A stretch of 64,000 nucleotides of DNA. Origin: Nitrospira sp. Lineage in GTDB: Bacteria; Nitrospirota; Nitrospiria; Nitrospirales; UBA8639. The stretch spans positions 1 to 64,000 of the forward strand of contig WTGX01000023.1 in NCBI GenBank assembly GCA_011523385.1. Direction: 5' to 3'. The translations under genes were made by a program, and so were the position numbers. Under the pieces are notes generated by a model. That model made no database searches. It was given only the letters and a program-made list of their open reading frames with translations, and was not told the DNA's origin. Below, piece by piece: positions 9,382 through 21,300 of this stretch (position 1 is the first letter of the stretch; the number at the start of each line of letters is the position of its first letter).

Positions 9382-11220
9382 ATGATGAAAACATCCTTTG
9401 ACGTCTGTTATCAGCACGTCAGGCAGCACATGAAAAGCCATTCCTCGATGTTTTTGTCCATTCTGCAAAATCCGGAGAATTTCACGCTGAAAGGCAATCA
9501 GGCGCTTGTTGCAAGTGCGTCGCCGGATACCATGACGCACAAACAGCTCACTACCGGCCACGTGGTGGCGTATGGCCCGTTGGGACGGCGAATCCTGATG
9601 ACCGATCCCGAGGGGCACCCGCTGCACGAATGCGAGTGGGGTGAACACGCCGATGGTACGGTTCACCTGGTGTCGGCCCGCCTCTATTTGGACTGGGGAC
9701 AATGGGTGGGCCTTAAACCCGGCGGGTTGGTGAATGCCATGAAACTGGATCTGACGACTCGCCCCAATTGGCGCACGCTCACCCGGCATGACCTCCGCGT
9801 GATGGCTTCACGGGCCATGGGCGTTGCTGCCAGGGAAGTGGAATTCTTTTATGCCGACGATGATCTCGTGTTTGACGGCACCGGGCATGCCACGGTCCGT
9901 CAACGGAAGGATGCATTCTACGTGTTGGAGGATGGCACATGGGAACGGGCACGATTTATGTCCTGCATGAGTGCGATGCATTGGGCAAGCATCGACTACT
10001 TGCCGGTGGTGGAATTGTTCAAGTCATTGTTGCCGGGAACGGGAAGTGCCGCGTTTGAATTGATCCGCGGGCTATACGACGATCAGAACCCGCATCATCC
10101 CGGGGCCCTGCAATACCGGGGCATTCCAACCTACCCATCGGCGGCGGCTTTCGGGTTGTTCAGCAATTTCTTTACGGCGACGCACCGGAACGGGGAAAAT
10201 CCTTTTTCCGTTTTCATGGATCCACCCCGGTCCCATGAAGTCGACTGGTTGCCACATCCACATCCACCCGTGCGCTACGTTAATCCGCGGCAGCGAATTT
10301 GCCTGACGGTCAAACAGGGCAACGTGCTCAAGGTGACGAAAACGGATGACGCCAGCGGTCTTCCGTTTGTCCCCCCGAATCAACAAGGGTTCGTGCCCTG
10401 CGGGAAACGGTTGGCCGTGGCCTCAGGACACCTGCTTTTGAACGACCACAAGACCGCACACAAGATTGCGCTACAAGCAGCTTGGGGAATTTCACGCCCG
10501 GCGGAACGTCAGGCAGGCGATCAGGCGGTTGTGAACAAGGGACATTCCTGGGAAGGATTTTTTTCTGATGACGTTCCTGCGGTATCGCCCCGGGAAGCCT
10601 ACTCGGCCGTGCTGCTCTATCCTGAAGACGAGACGCCCATCGACGACCTCGCGAGCCAACCTTTCGTGGCTGATTTTTTGACCGATTTTATCGAGCAGGA
10701 TCAACGCCTGGCTGTCCAAGTCGGGCAAGCCGCCCACGTTCTCGTTCATGGGTTTGACGGAGTCATCGGGTCGTTCCTGGCTTTTGACCGGCCCCGGTCC
10801 ACGACAGTCGTTTATTCACACGGGGCCTATGCCCAAAAGCACGCCCAGTCGGCATGGAACCAGTTGACCGGGAACAACCGGCTGGCCTGGCAAAAATCCT
10901 ATTGTTTCCGGAGCGAAGAAGCTTTCCATTATGGTACGTCCACGTACGACCTCATGTACGTCTGGCTGCCGTTTGCTTCGTATGACGGCGAAGCAACGAT
11001 ACAAGACCGTTTGCGCCGGATCAGCGAGGCACTCCGGCCCACTGCCTTGGCGTTTGTTGCCGGGCCGGATTCCCTGTCTTCCATCGTGGCCGGCCTTCCG
11101 TTGGAAATCGTGTTCGGAGACCTTGTTTCACATTTGCAGCCTTTCCGCATGCACAAATCCATCCTGCCCAAGGCGACGTTGCATCCTCGTCTGTCCGTTT
11201 GGGGCTTCCAAAAAGCGTGA
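9382..11220 (+). CDS. Unrecognised 612-residue protein
   Basis: I do not recognise this family. The frame starts ATGATG at 9382, with no strong Shine-Dalgarno, and codon use matches the neighbours. No signal peptide or transmembrane span is apparent, so it is probably cytoplasmic. The N-terminal third has the pattern of a beta-rich domain (GHVVAYGPLGRRILMTDPEGHP). Several aromatic-rich conserved-looking blocks follow, for example SCMSAMHWASIDYLPVVELF and PHPHPPVRYVNPRQR. The last 150 residues (YDLMYVWLPFASYD, then ISEALRPTALAFVAGP) faintly resemble the end of a class I methyltransferase, but no SAM-binding glycine motif is visible. It sits between a divergent surface protease and the pyr leader. 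It is read in the same direction as pyrR, but pyrR has its own promoter. Confidence 0.7.
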   Translation: MMKTSFDVCYQHVRQHMKSHSSMFLSILQNPENFTLKGNQALVASASPDTMTHKQLTTGHVVAYGPLGRRILMTDPEGHPLHECEWGEHADGTVHLVSARLYLDWGQWVGLKPGGLVNAMKLDLTTRPNWRTLTRHDLRVMASRAMGVAAREVEFFYADDDLVFDGTGHATVRQRKDAFYVLEDGTWERARFMSCMSAMHWASIDYLPVVELFKSLLPGTGSAAFELIRGLYDDQNPHHPGALQYRGIPTYPSAAAFGLFSNFFTATHRNGENPFSVFMDPPRSHEVDWLPHPHPPVRYVNPRQRICLTVKQGNVLKVTKTDDASGLPFVPPNQQGFVPCGKRLAVASGHLLLNDHKTAHKIALQAAWGISRPAERQAGDQAVVNKGHSWEGFFSDDVPAVSPREAYSAVLLYPEDETPIDDLASQPFVADFLTDFIEQDQRLAVQVGQAAHVLVHGFDGVIGSFLAFDRPRSTTVVYSHGAYAQKHAQSAWNQLTGNNRLAWQKSYCFRSEEAFHYGTSTYDLMYVWLPFASYDGEATIQDRLRRISEALRPTALAFVAGPDSLSSIVAGLPLEIVFGDLVSHLQPFRMHKSILPKATLHPRLSVWGFQKA

Positions 11221-11242
11221 ATCCCTCCCCGGCAAGAAAATC

Positions 11243-11271
11243 TTGACTAAACCTTGCGGACCTTTTAGGAT
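11243..11271 (+). promoter_or_regulatory. Sigma-70-type promoter of the pyr operon
   Basis: TTGACT at 11243-11248 and TAGGAT at 11266-11271 are separated by exactly 17 bases, a good sigma-70 arrangement (5/6 and 4/6 matches). Transcription would begin near 11278, giving a leader of about 120 bases before pyrR that contains the PyrR motif, leader peptide and terminator described below. Confidence 0.75.
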
Positions 11272-11290
11272 AGAGACACCTTTAATGCTC

Positions 11291-11316
11291 ATCCTGTGAG
11301 GTGAGAAAGGAGTTCA
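11291..11316 (+). promoter_or_regulatory. PyrR RNA-binding element
   Basis: The leader RNA reads AUCCUGUGAGGUGAGAAAGG over 11291-11310. This matches the known PyrR-binding loop pattern UCC-N-G-N-GAGG-Y with a downstream AAGG, which forms a short stem with an internal GAGG purine loop. UCCU (11292-11295) pairs with AGGA (11308-11311). PyrR with bound UMP stabilises this hairpin. The 3' side overlaps AAAGGAG, the Shine-Dalgarno of the leader peptide, so PyrR binding should also block leader translation. GAGAAAGG (11303-11310) can also pair, with a small bulge, to the 5' arm of the terminator. Confidence 0.85.
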
Positions 11317-11319
11317 GTC

Positions 11320-12891
<1,572 letters not shown>

Positions 12892-12973
12892 CCTCGAATA
12901 ACATGAAAATAGCCGACAATACTCCAAACTGTCATTCCGAGCGAAGCGAGGAATTCAATGTCATTGTTTTTGT

Positions 12974-13072
12974 CTGTCATCCCCGACTCCGATCGGGGAT
13001 CTAGTGTTGTTATCCTCAGAAATGAAAAAACAAAGACCCTGGATCCTCGATTAAAAATGTCGAGGATGACAG
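12974..13072. repeat. Doublet palindromic repeat, copy 1 (pyrB-pyrC gap)
   Basis: A 99-base element opens CTGTCATCCCCGA and closes TCGAGGATGACAG, which are inverted copies with one mismatch. Inside, each end is a small palindrome (CCCCGA-TCGGGG on the left; CCTCGA-TCGAGG on the right), and the modules face each other across a spacer. Similar elements are at 15101-15199, 25973-26066 and 38317-38399. The single module resembles the ATTCCC-N8-GGGAAT repeats called dRS3 in Neisseria. A shorter relative, GTCATTCCGAGCGAAGCGAGG, lies just before it at about 12931. The transcript would fold into a long hairpin inside the pyr mRNA. Confidence 0.85.
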
Positions 13073-13145
13073 GAGAGGCATTGATGCGGAAATACTCTGA
13101 CATGTATTCCACTTTCATCTCATTGCGTTCAGGCGGTAAATCTGC

Positions 13146-14453
13146 ATGGCGAACGACATGAAGATCCTGATCACCGGCGGGCAGGTTGTCGATCCCGGTC
13201 GCTGGAGCGGCGTGGCCGACGTGCTGATCGAGGAGGGAAAAATCGGCGCGGTGGAGCCGAACCTGCGACAAAAATTGCAGGAGGGCAACGCACTGAAGAT
13301 TATCGACGCGAAGGGCCTGCTCGTGTGTCCGGGTTTTGTGGATTTGCACGTCCATTTTCGGGAACCGGGATTCGAGCATAAGGAAACGATCGCCACGGGT
13401 AGCGCCGCGGCAGTGGCCGGCGGCTTTACCTCGGTGTGTTGCATGCCCAATACACAACCCGTCAATGATTCCCGGTCCGTCACGGAATTTATTCTGGCGC
13501 AGGCCTCGGCTGCCGGAAAAGCCAGGGTTTTCCCCATCGGGGCCATTACCAAAGGCTCGCAAGGAGAGGAACTCGCGGAAATCGGGGAACTGTTCGATGC
13601 CGGCTGCGTGGCCGTTTCCGATGACGGATCTCCGGTGATGAACAGTCTGGTTATGCGCCGGGCCATGGAATATGCCACGGCTTTTCACCTTCCGGTTGTC
13701 GATCACTGTGAAGATTCGCAACTCGCGCCCGGCGGCTGTATGCATGAAGGCGCGGTATCCACGGAGCTGGGCATTCCCGGGATCCCGAAAGCCGTGGAAG
13801 AAGTCATGGTGGCCAGGAATATTGCCCTGGCTGAGTTGACCGGGGCCAGGCTGCATTTGCCGCACGTCAGTACGGTGGGCTCGGTCCGGATGGCGCGGGA
13901 AGCCAAGGCGCGCGGGGTTCCGGTCACGGCCGAAGCCTGCCCTCACCATTTTTCATTGACGGACGAAGCCGTTCGGTCCTTCGACGCCAATGCCAAAATG
14001 AATCCTCCACTACGTACCGATGAGGACGTACAGGCCATCAAGGAAGGATTGCAGGACAATACCATCGACATCGTCGCCACGGATCACGCGCCCCACGCCG
14101 TTCAGGAGAAACAATTGGAATTCGACGCCGCTCCGTTCGGCATCATCGGTTTGGAAACGGCCTTCCCGCTCACCCTGAATCTCGTCGAGGAGGGGATCCT
14201 GACGCTGGAACAGGCCATCGCCAAGCTGACGCGGGAACCGGCCCGGGTATTTGACCTCTCGTATGGCACCCTTGCCCCGGGAGCCGCGGCCGACGTGACG
14301 CTGATTGATCCGACTGCCACGTGGGTAGTGGATCCCACCCGGCTTCATTCACTCAGCCGCAATACGCCGTTTGCGGGTTGGACCATGAAGGGGAAGATAG
14401 TCAAGACGTTCGTCGGCGGGGTCGTCGTGTATGATCGGGAAGAAACATTGTGA
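13146..14453 (+). CDS. pyrC: Dihydroorotase
   Basis: PyrC closes carbamoyl aspartate to dihydroorotate. This is a 435-residue class I (long) dihydroorotase. The zinc-binding motif HVHFREPGFEHKE lies at about residue 67, CMPNTQP at about 100, and the C-terminal ATDHAPHAVQEK at about 312. The stretch VSDDGSPVMNS is typical of the Aquifex/Bacillus type, where aspartate replaces a carboxylated lysine. ATG 13146 is used; a second ATG four codons in (MKILITGG) is also possible. It is the third gene of the PyrR-led locus, separated from pyrB by a repeat. Confidence 0.95.
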   Translation: MANDMKILITGGQVVDPGRWSGVADVLIEEGKIGAVEPNLRQKLQEGNALKIIDAKGLLVCPGFVDLHVHFREPGFEHKETIATGSAAAVAGGFTSVCCMPNTQPVNDSRSVTEFILAQASAAGKARVFPIGAITKGSQGEELAEIGELFDAGCVAVSDDGSPVMNSLVMRRAMEYATAFHLPVVDHCEDSQLAPGGCMHEGAVSTELGIPGIPKAVEEVMVARNIALAELTGARLHLPHVSTVGSVRMAREAKARGVPVTAEACPHHFSLTDEAVRSFDANAKMNPPLRTDEDVQAIKEGLQDNTIDIVATDHAPHAVQEKQLEFDAAPFGIIGLETAFPLTLNLVEEGILTLEQAIAKLTREPARVFDLSYGTLAPGAAADVTLIDPTATWVVDPTRLHSLSRNTPFAGWTMKGKIVKTFVGGVVVYDREETL

Positions 14454-14508
14454 GCAAACAATGAACAATTTGTTTCATCCCGACCGGCATGTCCGGCAGG
14501 AGCGATAA

Positions 14509-15045
14509 ATGGTCCGACGCATTTCAGGGTGGCAGCTTTCCTGTTCCTTACTGGAATTGTTGGGGCTCATGATGTGGATCGGAAGCCTGACCGCACTCCT
14601 GACGATGGTGATTCCCGCGGTATTCAATACTCTGGAGATGGAAACGGGTGGACGGTTTTTGCGCCGCGTTTTTGACGGGTATAATGCCGTAACCGTGGGC
14701 GTCGTCGTGGTGCTGATCGGCACGGCGAGTTTTCGGCATTGGAAACACCGGCAGGCGCCGAATGAGAGTCTGCCGGTGAGTCGATCCGAGGTTGGTCTGT
14801 TGATGGCCCTCACGTTCGTGACGGTATTGATTGTCGCGGTCCTGGGACCAAAAGCCGTTGCCTTACAGGAGATCGCGTTTGAAGCGGACTCGCAGGAGGC
14901 AAAAAAAGCGGCCCTTGAGGCTTTTTTCCGAATGCACATGATCGTGCGGGCCCTTCATCTGATCAATGCCGGGTTGGCTATCAGTTTACTCACGGTCAAA
15001 TTCCGGCACTGGGTCAGGAACAGAGGGGCGTTTGGTTTTGAATGA
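14509..15045 (+). CDS. DUF4149-like membrane protein
   Basis: This 178-residue protein has four probable transmembrane helices, at about residues 12-36, 58-76, 93-115 and 145-165, separated by short loops; the third loop is acidic and lies before MHMIVRALHLINAG. Length, helix number and the conserved start (LELLGLMMWIGSLTALLTMVIPAVF) suggest the DUF4149/TMEM205-like family, whose function is not known. The ATG has AGGAG seven bases upstream. It is in line with pyrC (55 bases after it) and carA, so it is probably transcribed with the pyrimidine genes, though no direct role there is known. Confidence 0.7.
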   Translation: MVRRISGWQLSCSLLELLGLMMWIGSLTALLTMVIPAVFNTLEMETGGRFLRRVFDGYNAVTVGVVVVLIGTASFRHWKHRQAPNESLPVSRSEVGLLMALTFVTVLIVAVLGPKAVALQEIAFEADSQEAKKAALEAFFRMHMIVRALHLINAGLAISLLTVKFRHWVRNRGAFGFE

Positions 15046-15100
15046 GGGCATATTTCCTAGGTTATTCGCATGATAATAAACGGTAGCTAACGTCCCACGT

Positions 15101-15199
15101 TGTCATTCCCGCGAAAGCGGGAATCCAGTGTCTTTATCCTTCATAAGATGGGAAAAAACAGAGACGCTGGATTCCCGATTAATGATGTCGGGAATGACA
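15101..15199. repeat. Doublet palindromic repeat, copy 2 (before carA)
   Basis: The element opens TGTCATTCCCGCG and closes CGGGAATGACA, with inner inverted copies GGGAATCCAG and CTGGATTCCC. Each end is itself a palindrome, and the whole spans 99 bases. It ends 39 bases before the carA ATG. An open frame runs through it in phase with carA, but this is chance extension, not protein. Confidence 0.9.
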
Positions 15200-15238
15200 G
15201 AAGGAGGTTTGAGGGAAAGACAAGAGGATGTTTTTCGG

Positions 15239-16420
15239 ATGACAAAAAAAGCGATTCTGGCATTGGCCGATGGGACCGTTCTTGAAGGACGGGCTTTGGG
15301 ATATGAGGGTGAAACGTCCGGTGAGGTGGTGTTCAATACCGCGATGACCGGGTATCAGGAAATCCTCACGGATCCGTCCTACAAGGGACAGATGGTGCTG
15401 ATGACCTGCCCGCATATCGGCAATTACGGTATTTCGCCGGAGGATAATGAATCCCGTCGCACGTGGGCCGAAGGATTTATCGTCAATGAAGCGTCCCGTC
15501 GCCCCAGTAATTGGCGCTCGGAGCTTTCGTTGCACGAGTATCTGGTGCATCATCAAATCGTGGGGATTGAAGGAATCGACACCCGGTTTCTGACGCGCCA
15601 TTTGCGCACTCATGGTTCGCAGGCGGGCATCATCTCCCACGGAGCCGGCGTGAACGATTCCCCGGACGATCTTGTTGCAAAAGCCAACGCGCTACCCTCC
15701 ATTTCCGAACAGGATTTGGTTGGGACCGTGACCTGCGATTCCGCGTATTATTGGAACGAAGGCACCGGGGCCTGGCCCCAGCGGTTGAATGCATACGGAC
15801 AAGTCGATCCGACTCCGGCAAGACAATTCCACGTTGTGGTCTACGATTTTGGCGTGAAACAGAATATCTTACGGCGGCTGGTAGATGAAGGGTGTACGGT
15901 CACTGTAGTTCCCGCATCCACCACGGCAGAGACGGTTCGCGCCTTGAATCCGGACGGTGTTTTCTTGTCCAACGGCCCCGGGGACCCCGAGGGGGTGTCC
16001 TATGCGGTGCCCCATATCCAGGCTCTTCTCGGATGGCGGCCGATCATGGGAATCTGTCTCGGCCACCAGATGTTGGGGTTGGCGTTGGGGCTCTCCGCGT
16101 ACAAATTGAAATTCGGACATCACGGTGCCAACCATCCGGTGATGGATTTGCGATCCGGAAAAGTGGAAATTACCTCACAAAATCACAACTTTGCAGTTCG
16201 TCTGCCTTCAGCCGAAGAACCCAAGGGGCTACAGGAGACACCCTGGGGGCCATTCAAAGCGACGCACGTGAGTCTCAACGATCAATGTCTGGAGGGTCTG
16301 GTTGGAACGACGGTGCCGGCGCTCTCAGTACAGTATCATCCGGAGGCTTCTCCGGGTCCGCATGATTCCTCATACCTGTTCAGGCAATTTCGAACCATGA
16401 TGGAACAAGCCCATGCCTAA
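15239..16420 (+). CDS. carA: Carbamoyl phosphate synthase small subunit
   Basis: CarA hydrolyses glutamine and channels ammonia to CarB for carbamoyl phosphate. The ATG at 15239 is chosen because the protein family starts at [19 protein letters not shown]; the open frame 37 codons longer reads through a repeat element. The resulting 393 residues is the usual size. The class I amidotransferase nucleophile lies in [14 protein letters not shown] (Cys at about 272), and the C-terminal [11 protein letters not shown] holds the catalytic His and Glu. The 3' end overlaps sppA by eight bases. carB follows only after two protease genes, an unusual split. Confidence 0.97.
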   Translation: MTKKAILALADGTVLEGRALGYEGETSGEVVFNTAMTGYQEILTDPSYKGQMVLMTCPHIGNYGISPEDNESRRTWAEGFIVNEASRRPSNWRSELSLHEYLVHHQIVGIEGIDTRFLTRHLRTHGSQAGIISHGAGVNDSPDDLVAKANALPSISEQDLVGTVTCDSAYYWNEGTGAWPQRLNAYGQVDPTPARQFHVVVYDFGVKQNILRRLVDEGCTVTVVPASTTAETVRALNPDGVFLSNGPGDPEGVSYAVPHIQALLGWRPIMGICLGHQMLGLALGLSAYKLKFGHHGANHPVMDLRSGKVEITSQNHNFAVRLPSAEEPKGLQETPWGPFKATHVSLNDQCLEGLVGTTVPALSVQYHPEASPGPHDSSYLFRQFRTMMEQAHA

Positions 16421-17378
16421 ATTTTTGCTTCTCGGTCTAGTGCTGCTGGCGGCGACGAGTTGTACCTCGTCCTTGTTTCCCAAGACAAGCCCGTTGGAGG
16501 AAGTCGTGCTTTCAGGAGAGGGACGGGATAAAATCCTGCTGGTCGAGGTTTCCGGGGTTTTGACCTCCGCAAAACCCGGCGGCGTTCTTGACCGGTTCTT
16601 CGACCGGCTCAGCCTGCCGGCACGGTTCAAGGAAGAACTCGCCAAGGCTGAGGATGACGAGGACGTCAAGGCGATCGTTTTTCGGATCAACACGCCGGGA
16701 GGGACCGTCACGGCCTCGGATATTTTGTATCATGAAATTAAGGAATTGAAAAAAACCCGGGAAATCCCGATCATTGCCTCCATCATGGACCTGGGCACCT
16801 CGGGCGGCTATTACGTGGCGATGGCTGCCGATCGGGTTGTGGCGCATCCATCGTCGGTCACGGGCAGTCTCGGGGTTATTATGTTGACGCTCAATGCGTC
16901 GGGTTTGATGGAAAAAATAGGTGTCCGGGCCGATGCGGTGACGTCGGGACCCCATAAAGACATGGGGTCACCGTTCCGCACTATGACCGAACGGGACCGA
17001 GCTATTTTTCAAGGCGTGATCGATAATTTTTATGACCGGTTCCTTCGGGTCATTGAACAAGGAAGGCCGAATCTGAAGCCCGAAACCATTCGTCAGTTGG
17101 CTGATGGTCGAATTTATTCGGCAGCCCAGGCTAAAGACCATGGATTGGTTGATGTGATAGGCTATTTGGATGATGCCATTGGACTCGCCAAGAAGAAAGC
17201 CGGAATTGAGGAAGCGCAGGTTGTCATGTACCAGCGGGCAGGCGGCTATCACCCGAATATTTATGCTCAGGGCTCCGGAGGGTTGGGCCGGACCGATTGG
17301 GCTTTTCCCAAACTCGCTCCGGTTTCGCTGCTGCTAGAGGGAGGCACGCCGGCGTTTATGTATCTCTGGCTTCCGTAG
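16413..17378 (+). CDS. sppA: SppA-type S49 signal peptide peptidase, lipoprotein
   Basis: The 321-residue protein starts with a lipoprotein signal ([17 protein letters not shown], Cys17), so it is probably anchored to a membrane facing the periplasm. It has one S49 ClpP-like domain. [12 protein letters not shown] forms the strand before the active site, the nucleophile Ser lies in [15 protein letters not shown] at about 131, and the Lys is in [11 protein letters not shown] at about 188. This is the short, single-domain form; E. coli SppA has two domains. SppA enzymes cut signal peptides left in the membrane. The ATG lies inside the carA 3' end, so translation is coupled to a pyrimidine gene. 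Confidence 0.9.
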   Translation: MPKFLLLGLVLLAATSCTSSLFPKTSPLEEVVLSGEGRDKILLVEVSGVLTSAKPGGVLDRFFDRLSLPARFKEELAKAEDDEDVKAIVFRINTPGGTVTASDILYHEIKELKKTREIPIIASIMDLGTSGGYYVAMAADRVVAHPSSVTGSLGVIMLTLNASGLMEKIGVRADAVTSGPHKDMGSPFRTMTERDRAIFQGVIDNFYDRFLRVIEQGRPNLKPETIRQLADGRIYSAAQAKDHGLVDVIGYLDDAIGLAKKKAGIEEAQVVMYQRAGGYHPNIYAQGSGGLGRTDWAFPKLAPVSLLLEGGTPAFMYLWLP

Positions 17379-17398
17379 TCAGATTGGAACAAATCGGG

Positions 17399-18301
17399 AT
17401 GACTCGTGTTGTCATGAATTTCTCAAGGCCTCAGCTTCAGAATATTGCAATCCTTTGCGGGTTCCTGTTGTTGGCCGGTTGCGTCAAAGCCCCGGGGACC
17501 ACGCGTGACCAGGTGATCTTTCTTTCGGAGGAAAAGGAAATCGCACTGGGGGTCAGTGCGTTTCGCGACGTATTGCGACAGGCCCGGCTCAGTGCGAATC
17601 CCGAAATCAATGAAATGGTCAACCGCGTGGGCCGGCGTATTGCCGAGGCAGCCGACAAACCGGAATACCATTGGGAATTTGCGGTCATTCAAGACGACCA
17701 AATGGTCAATGCCTTTGCCTTGCCCGGAGGCAAAGTTGCGATTTTTACGGGCATCCTGAAACACGCGAAAACCGAAGACGGGCTGGCCACGGTCATGGCC
17801 CATGAAGTCGCGCATGCCCTTCAGCGCCATGGCGCCGAACGTATGAGTCGTGGGATTCTCGATCAAATCGCACAAATAGGCATGATTGCCGGGGCAGCCA
17901 GCGGTGCCGTCAACCCCCAGCTCGCCATGGGTGCCATGAGTGCGTACGGCGTTGGCGTGACGCTCCCGCACAATCGAAAACAGGAATCGGAAGCTGACTA
18001 TGTCGGGCTGAAACTCATGGCAAAGGCCGGATATGACCCTCGCGCAGCCATTGGTTTCTGGGAGCGAATGAGTGGATGCCCCAGGCAAATGATCGGAAAA
18101 TTCTGTTTCCGCTCCAATGCGGCCGTCCCCGAATTTCTTTCGACTCACCCTTCAGATGTCACGCGGATTCGGCAAATACAGGCATGGATTCCCGAGGCTA
18201 TGAAATTCTATCGACCGTACGAAAATGATGGCGACTCGGCCATTGTCCCAAGCACCCCCGAACCTCAGACTCCGGCGCAGGCTTCACCCTCAAAGAACTG
18301 A
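17399..18301 (+). CDS. M48 family metalloprotease, lipoprotein
   Basis: This is a zinc protease of the M48 family, close in layout to the periplasmic LoiP/BepA-like proteins. The signal ends in the lipobox LLAGC (Cys28 from the ATG at 17399), followed by about 50 residues and the M48 domain. The zinc site is HEVAHALQRHGAER, and the third ligand Glu lies in ESEADYVGLKLMAKAGYDPRA. The tail is Pro-rich. There is no TPR region, unlike BepA. The start is uncertain: ATG at 17414 would also keep the lipobox, and the longer frame from 17297 overlaps sppA and is unlikely. With SppA, it forms a pair of envelope proteases between carA and carB. Confidence 0.88.
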   Translation: MTRVVMNFSRPQLQNIAILCGFLLLAGCVKAPGTTRDQVIFLSEEKEIALGVSAFRDVLRQARLSANPEINEMVNRVGRRIAEAADKPEYHWEFAVIQDDQMVNAFALPGGKVAIFTGILKHAKTEDGLATVMAHEVAHALQRHGAERMSRGILDQIAQIGMIAGAASGAVNPQLAMGAMSAYGVGVTLPHNRKQESEADYVGLKLMAKAGYDPRAAIGFWERMSGCPRQMIGKFCFRSNAAVPEFLSTHPSDVTRIRQIQAWIPEAMKFYRPYENDGDSAIVPSTPEPQTPAQASPSKN

Positions 18302-18307
18302 CACTTC

Positions 18308-21300
18308 ATGCCGAAACGCACCGACTTGCGGCGCATTCTCCTGATCGGCTCCGGGCCTATTGTGATCGGCCAAGCCTGTGAGTTCGATTATTCCGGCACT
18401 CAGGCCTGTAAGACCTTGAAACAGGAAGGGTATGAAGTGGTGCTCATCAACAGTAATCCCGCCACGATTATGACCGACCCCGACCTGGCGGATCGAACCT
18501 ATATCGAACCCATTACGGTCGAGGTGGTGGAACGCATTCTCGAAGAGGAACGTCCCGATGCCTTGCTTCCCACGATGGGCGGTCAAACGGCGTTGAATGT
18601 GACCATAGCTCTTCATGAACGGGGCCTGCTTGAAAAGTACAACGTGCAACTCATCGGGGCTAGCTATAAAGCCATCAACAAGGCCGAAGACCGTGAAGCC
18701 TTCAAATGGGCCATGAAAAATATCGGCCTGACTACGCCGACGAGCCGGTTGATTCAAACCCGGGAAGACGCCATAAGTTTTCTGGAAATCGTCGGATTTC
18801 CGGCCATTGTGCGTCCATCCTTCACGTTGGGAGGAAGCGGCGGAAACATTGCTTATAATCGTGAAGAGTTCGAACGGTACGTTGATTGGGCGTTGCTGAC
18901 CAGTCCGGTCGGGGAGGCATTGATCGAACGGTCGTTGATCGGCTGGAAAGAATATGAACTCGAGGTCATGCGGGACCTGAACGATAACGTCGTCATCGTC
19001 TGTCCCATCGAAAACTTTGACGCCATGGGTATCCATACCGGTGACAGCATTACGGTGGCTCCGGCCATGACCCTGACGGATAAAGAATACCAACGCATGC
19101 GGGACGCCGCGATTCGCATTATCCAGGAGATCGGCGTGGATACCGGCGGGTCGAACATTCAATTCGCCCTCAACCCCGCAAACGGAGAAATGATCGTCAT
19201 TGAAATGAACCCGCGCGTGTCCCGGAGTTCGGCCTTGGCCTCCAAGGCCACCGGTTTTCCGATTGCGAAAATCGCGGCGAAACTGGCAGTCGGGTATACC
19301 CTGGATGAAATTGCCAATGACATTACCAAGGTGACGCAAGCCTCTTTTGAACCCACGATCGACTACGTCGTCGTCAAAATTCCGCGATTCGCCTTTGAAA
19401 AATTCCATGGCTCCAATCCCACGCTCACGACCCAAATGAAATCCGTGGGCGAGGCGATGGCCTTGGGAAGAACGTTCAAGGAAGCGTTTCAAAAAGCCTT
19501 ACGGTCCCTGGAAACCGACCGCTGCGGCCTGATCTCCCTCAATGGCTTGGATCATTACCTTCCGGGAGACGAACTCGATCCATCCGTGTTGGAACACATT
19601 CGGACGGCCATGCGGGTCGCCCATCCGGATCGTCCCTGGCACATCGCGGATGGCCTGCGAACCGGCGTCCCCAAAGACGAAATTTTTGCGGCCACGCACG
19701 TCGATCCCTGGTTTTTGGATCAGATCGAGGAACTCGTGCTGTTTGAACAACGCCTGCTGGCTCAAGCCCGCGCCTGCGTTCAAAGGACGACGGATGAGGC
19801 CGCCACGAGATTGGACGAGGTATTCGATGGCCCGGGTGGGCTTGAACGGCTCAAGGAGGCAAAGCGCCTGGGATTTTCGGACCAACGCTTGGCTCAATTA
19901 CTCGACACGACGGCCGCGGCCGTGCGGACCTTTCGAAACGACCGTTTGCCTCGCGTCACGTACTCACGGGTCGACACCTGCGCCGCGGAATTCGAAGCCT
20001 TCACTCCCTATCTGTATTCCACGTATGGCCATGAGTGCGAGGCTCGTCCGACAAACCGGGAAAAAGTCGTCATTTTGGGCGGCGGGCCGAACCGGATCGG
20101 GCAGGGGATTGAATTCGATTATTGCTGTGTCCATGCCACCCTGGCCCTGCGGGAATTGGGCATTGAAACCATTATGGTGAATTGCAATCCCGAAACCGTG
20201 AGTACGGATTATGACACGTCCGATCGACTCTATTTTGAACCGCTGGTCGAAGAAGACGTATTGAACATCATGGAAGTGGAACGGCCCATGGGCGTCGTCG
20301 TGCAATTCGGCGGACAAACGCCGCTCAAATTGGCGCTTCCACTGGCCAGGGCGGGGATTCCGATTTTAGGCACCGATCCCGACGCGATCGACCTGGCCGA
20401 AGATCGTGAACGGTTCAGTGCATTAATCACCACGCTGGGTCTCCGGCAACCGCGAAACGGCGTTGCGCGCTCCGGAGAAGAAGCGTTTGCGGTTGCCTCG
20501 CGCATCGGCTACCCGGTGATTGTGCGTCCTTCATACGTCCTGGGTGGGCGGGCGATGCAGATCGTGTACGACGAACAATCGCTTCGGTCGTACGTCGAAA
20601 ACACGGTCATGAGCGCGGACCAATACCCGCTCCTGATCGACCAGTATTTGACCGATGCCATTGAAGTTGACGTGGACGCGGTTTCCGACGGGACGGACGT
20701 TATCGTGGCCGGCATCATGGAACACGTGGAGGAAGCCGGCATTCATTCCGGCGATTCCGCCTGTTCTCTCCCTCCACACTCATTGACAACGGGATTGGTT
20801 GACCGGATTCGCACCCAAACCGTGGCCTTGGCACGCGAACTGCGCGTGGTCGGTCTCATGAACGTACAATTTGCCGTTCAGGGGAATGACGTATTCGTCC
20901 TGGAAGTCAACCCCAGGGCTTCCCGCACGGTCCCATTCGTGAGCAAGACCATTGGAATACCCTTGGCGAAAGTCGCCATGAAGACCATGGTTGGCCATTC
21001 ACTCCGGGATCTGAATTTTACCAAGGTGCCGGCGACGCGGCATATCGCGGTCAAGGAATCGGTTTTCCCCTTTACGAAACTGGGGAACGTCGACGTGCTC
21101 CTGGGTCCTGAAATGCGTTCAACCGGAGAAGTGATGGGGATCGATCAGGATTTTGGATGGGCATTTGCCAAATCTCAGGCCGCGGCGGGCTTGAGTCTGC
21201 CTCATATGGGCACTATCATCATGAGTGTGAAAGACGGTGACAAACCCGGGACGGTGAACGTCGCCAAGCGCTTGCAAGTGTTGGGGTTCAAGCTTCAAGC

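Noticed and set aside
15128-15238. N-terminal extension of carA
   Set aside because: The 37 codons before ATG 15239 run through a palindromic repeat, and CarA proteins begin at the ATG chosen here.
18290-19492. Open frame of 400 codons on the minus strand
   Set aside because: It is antisense to the first third of carB and has His- and Gly-rich composition typical of shadow frames.
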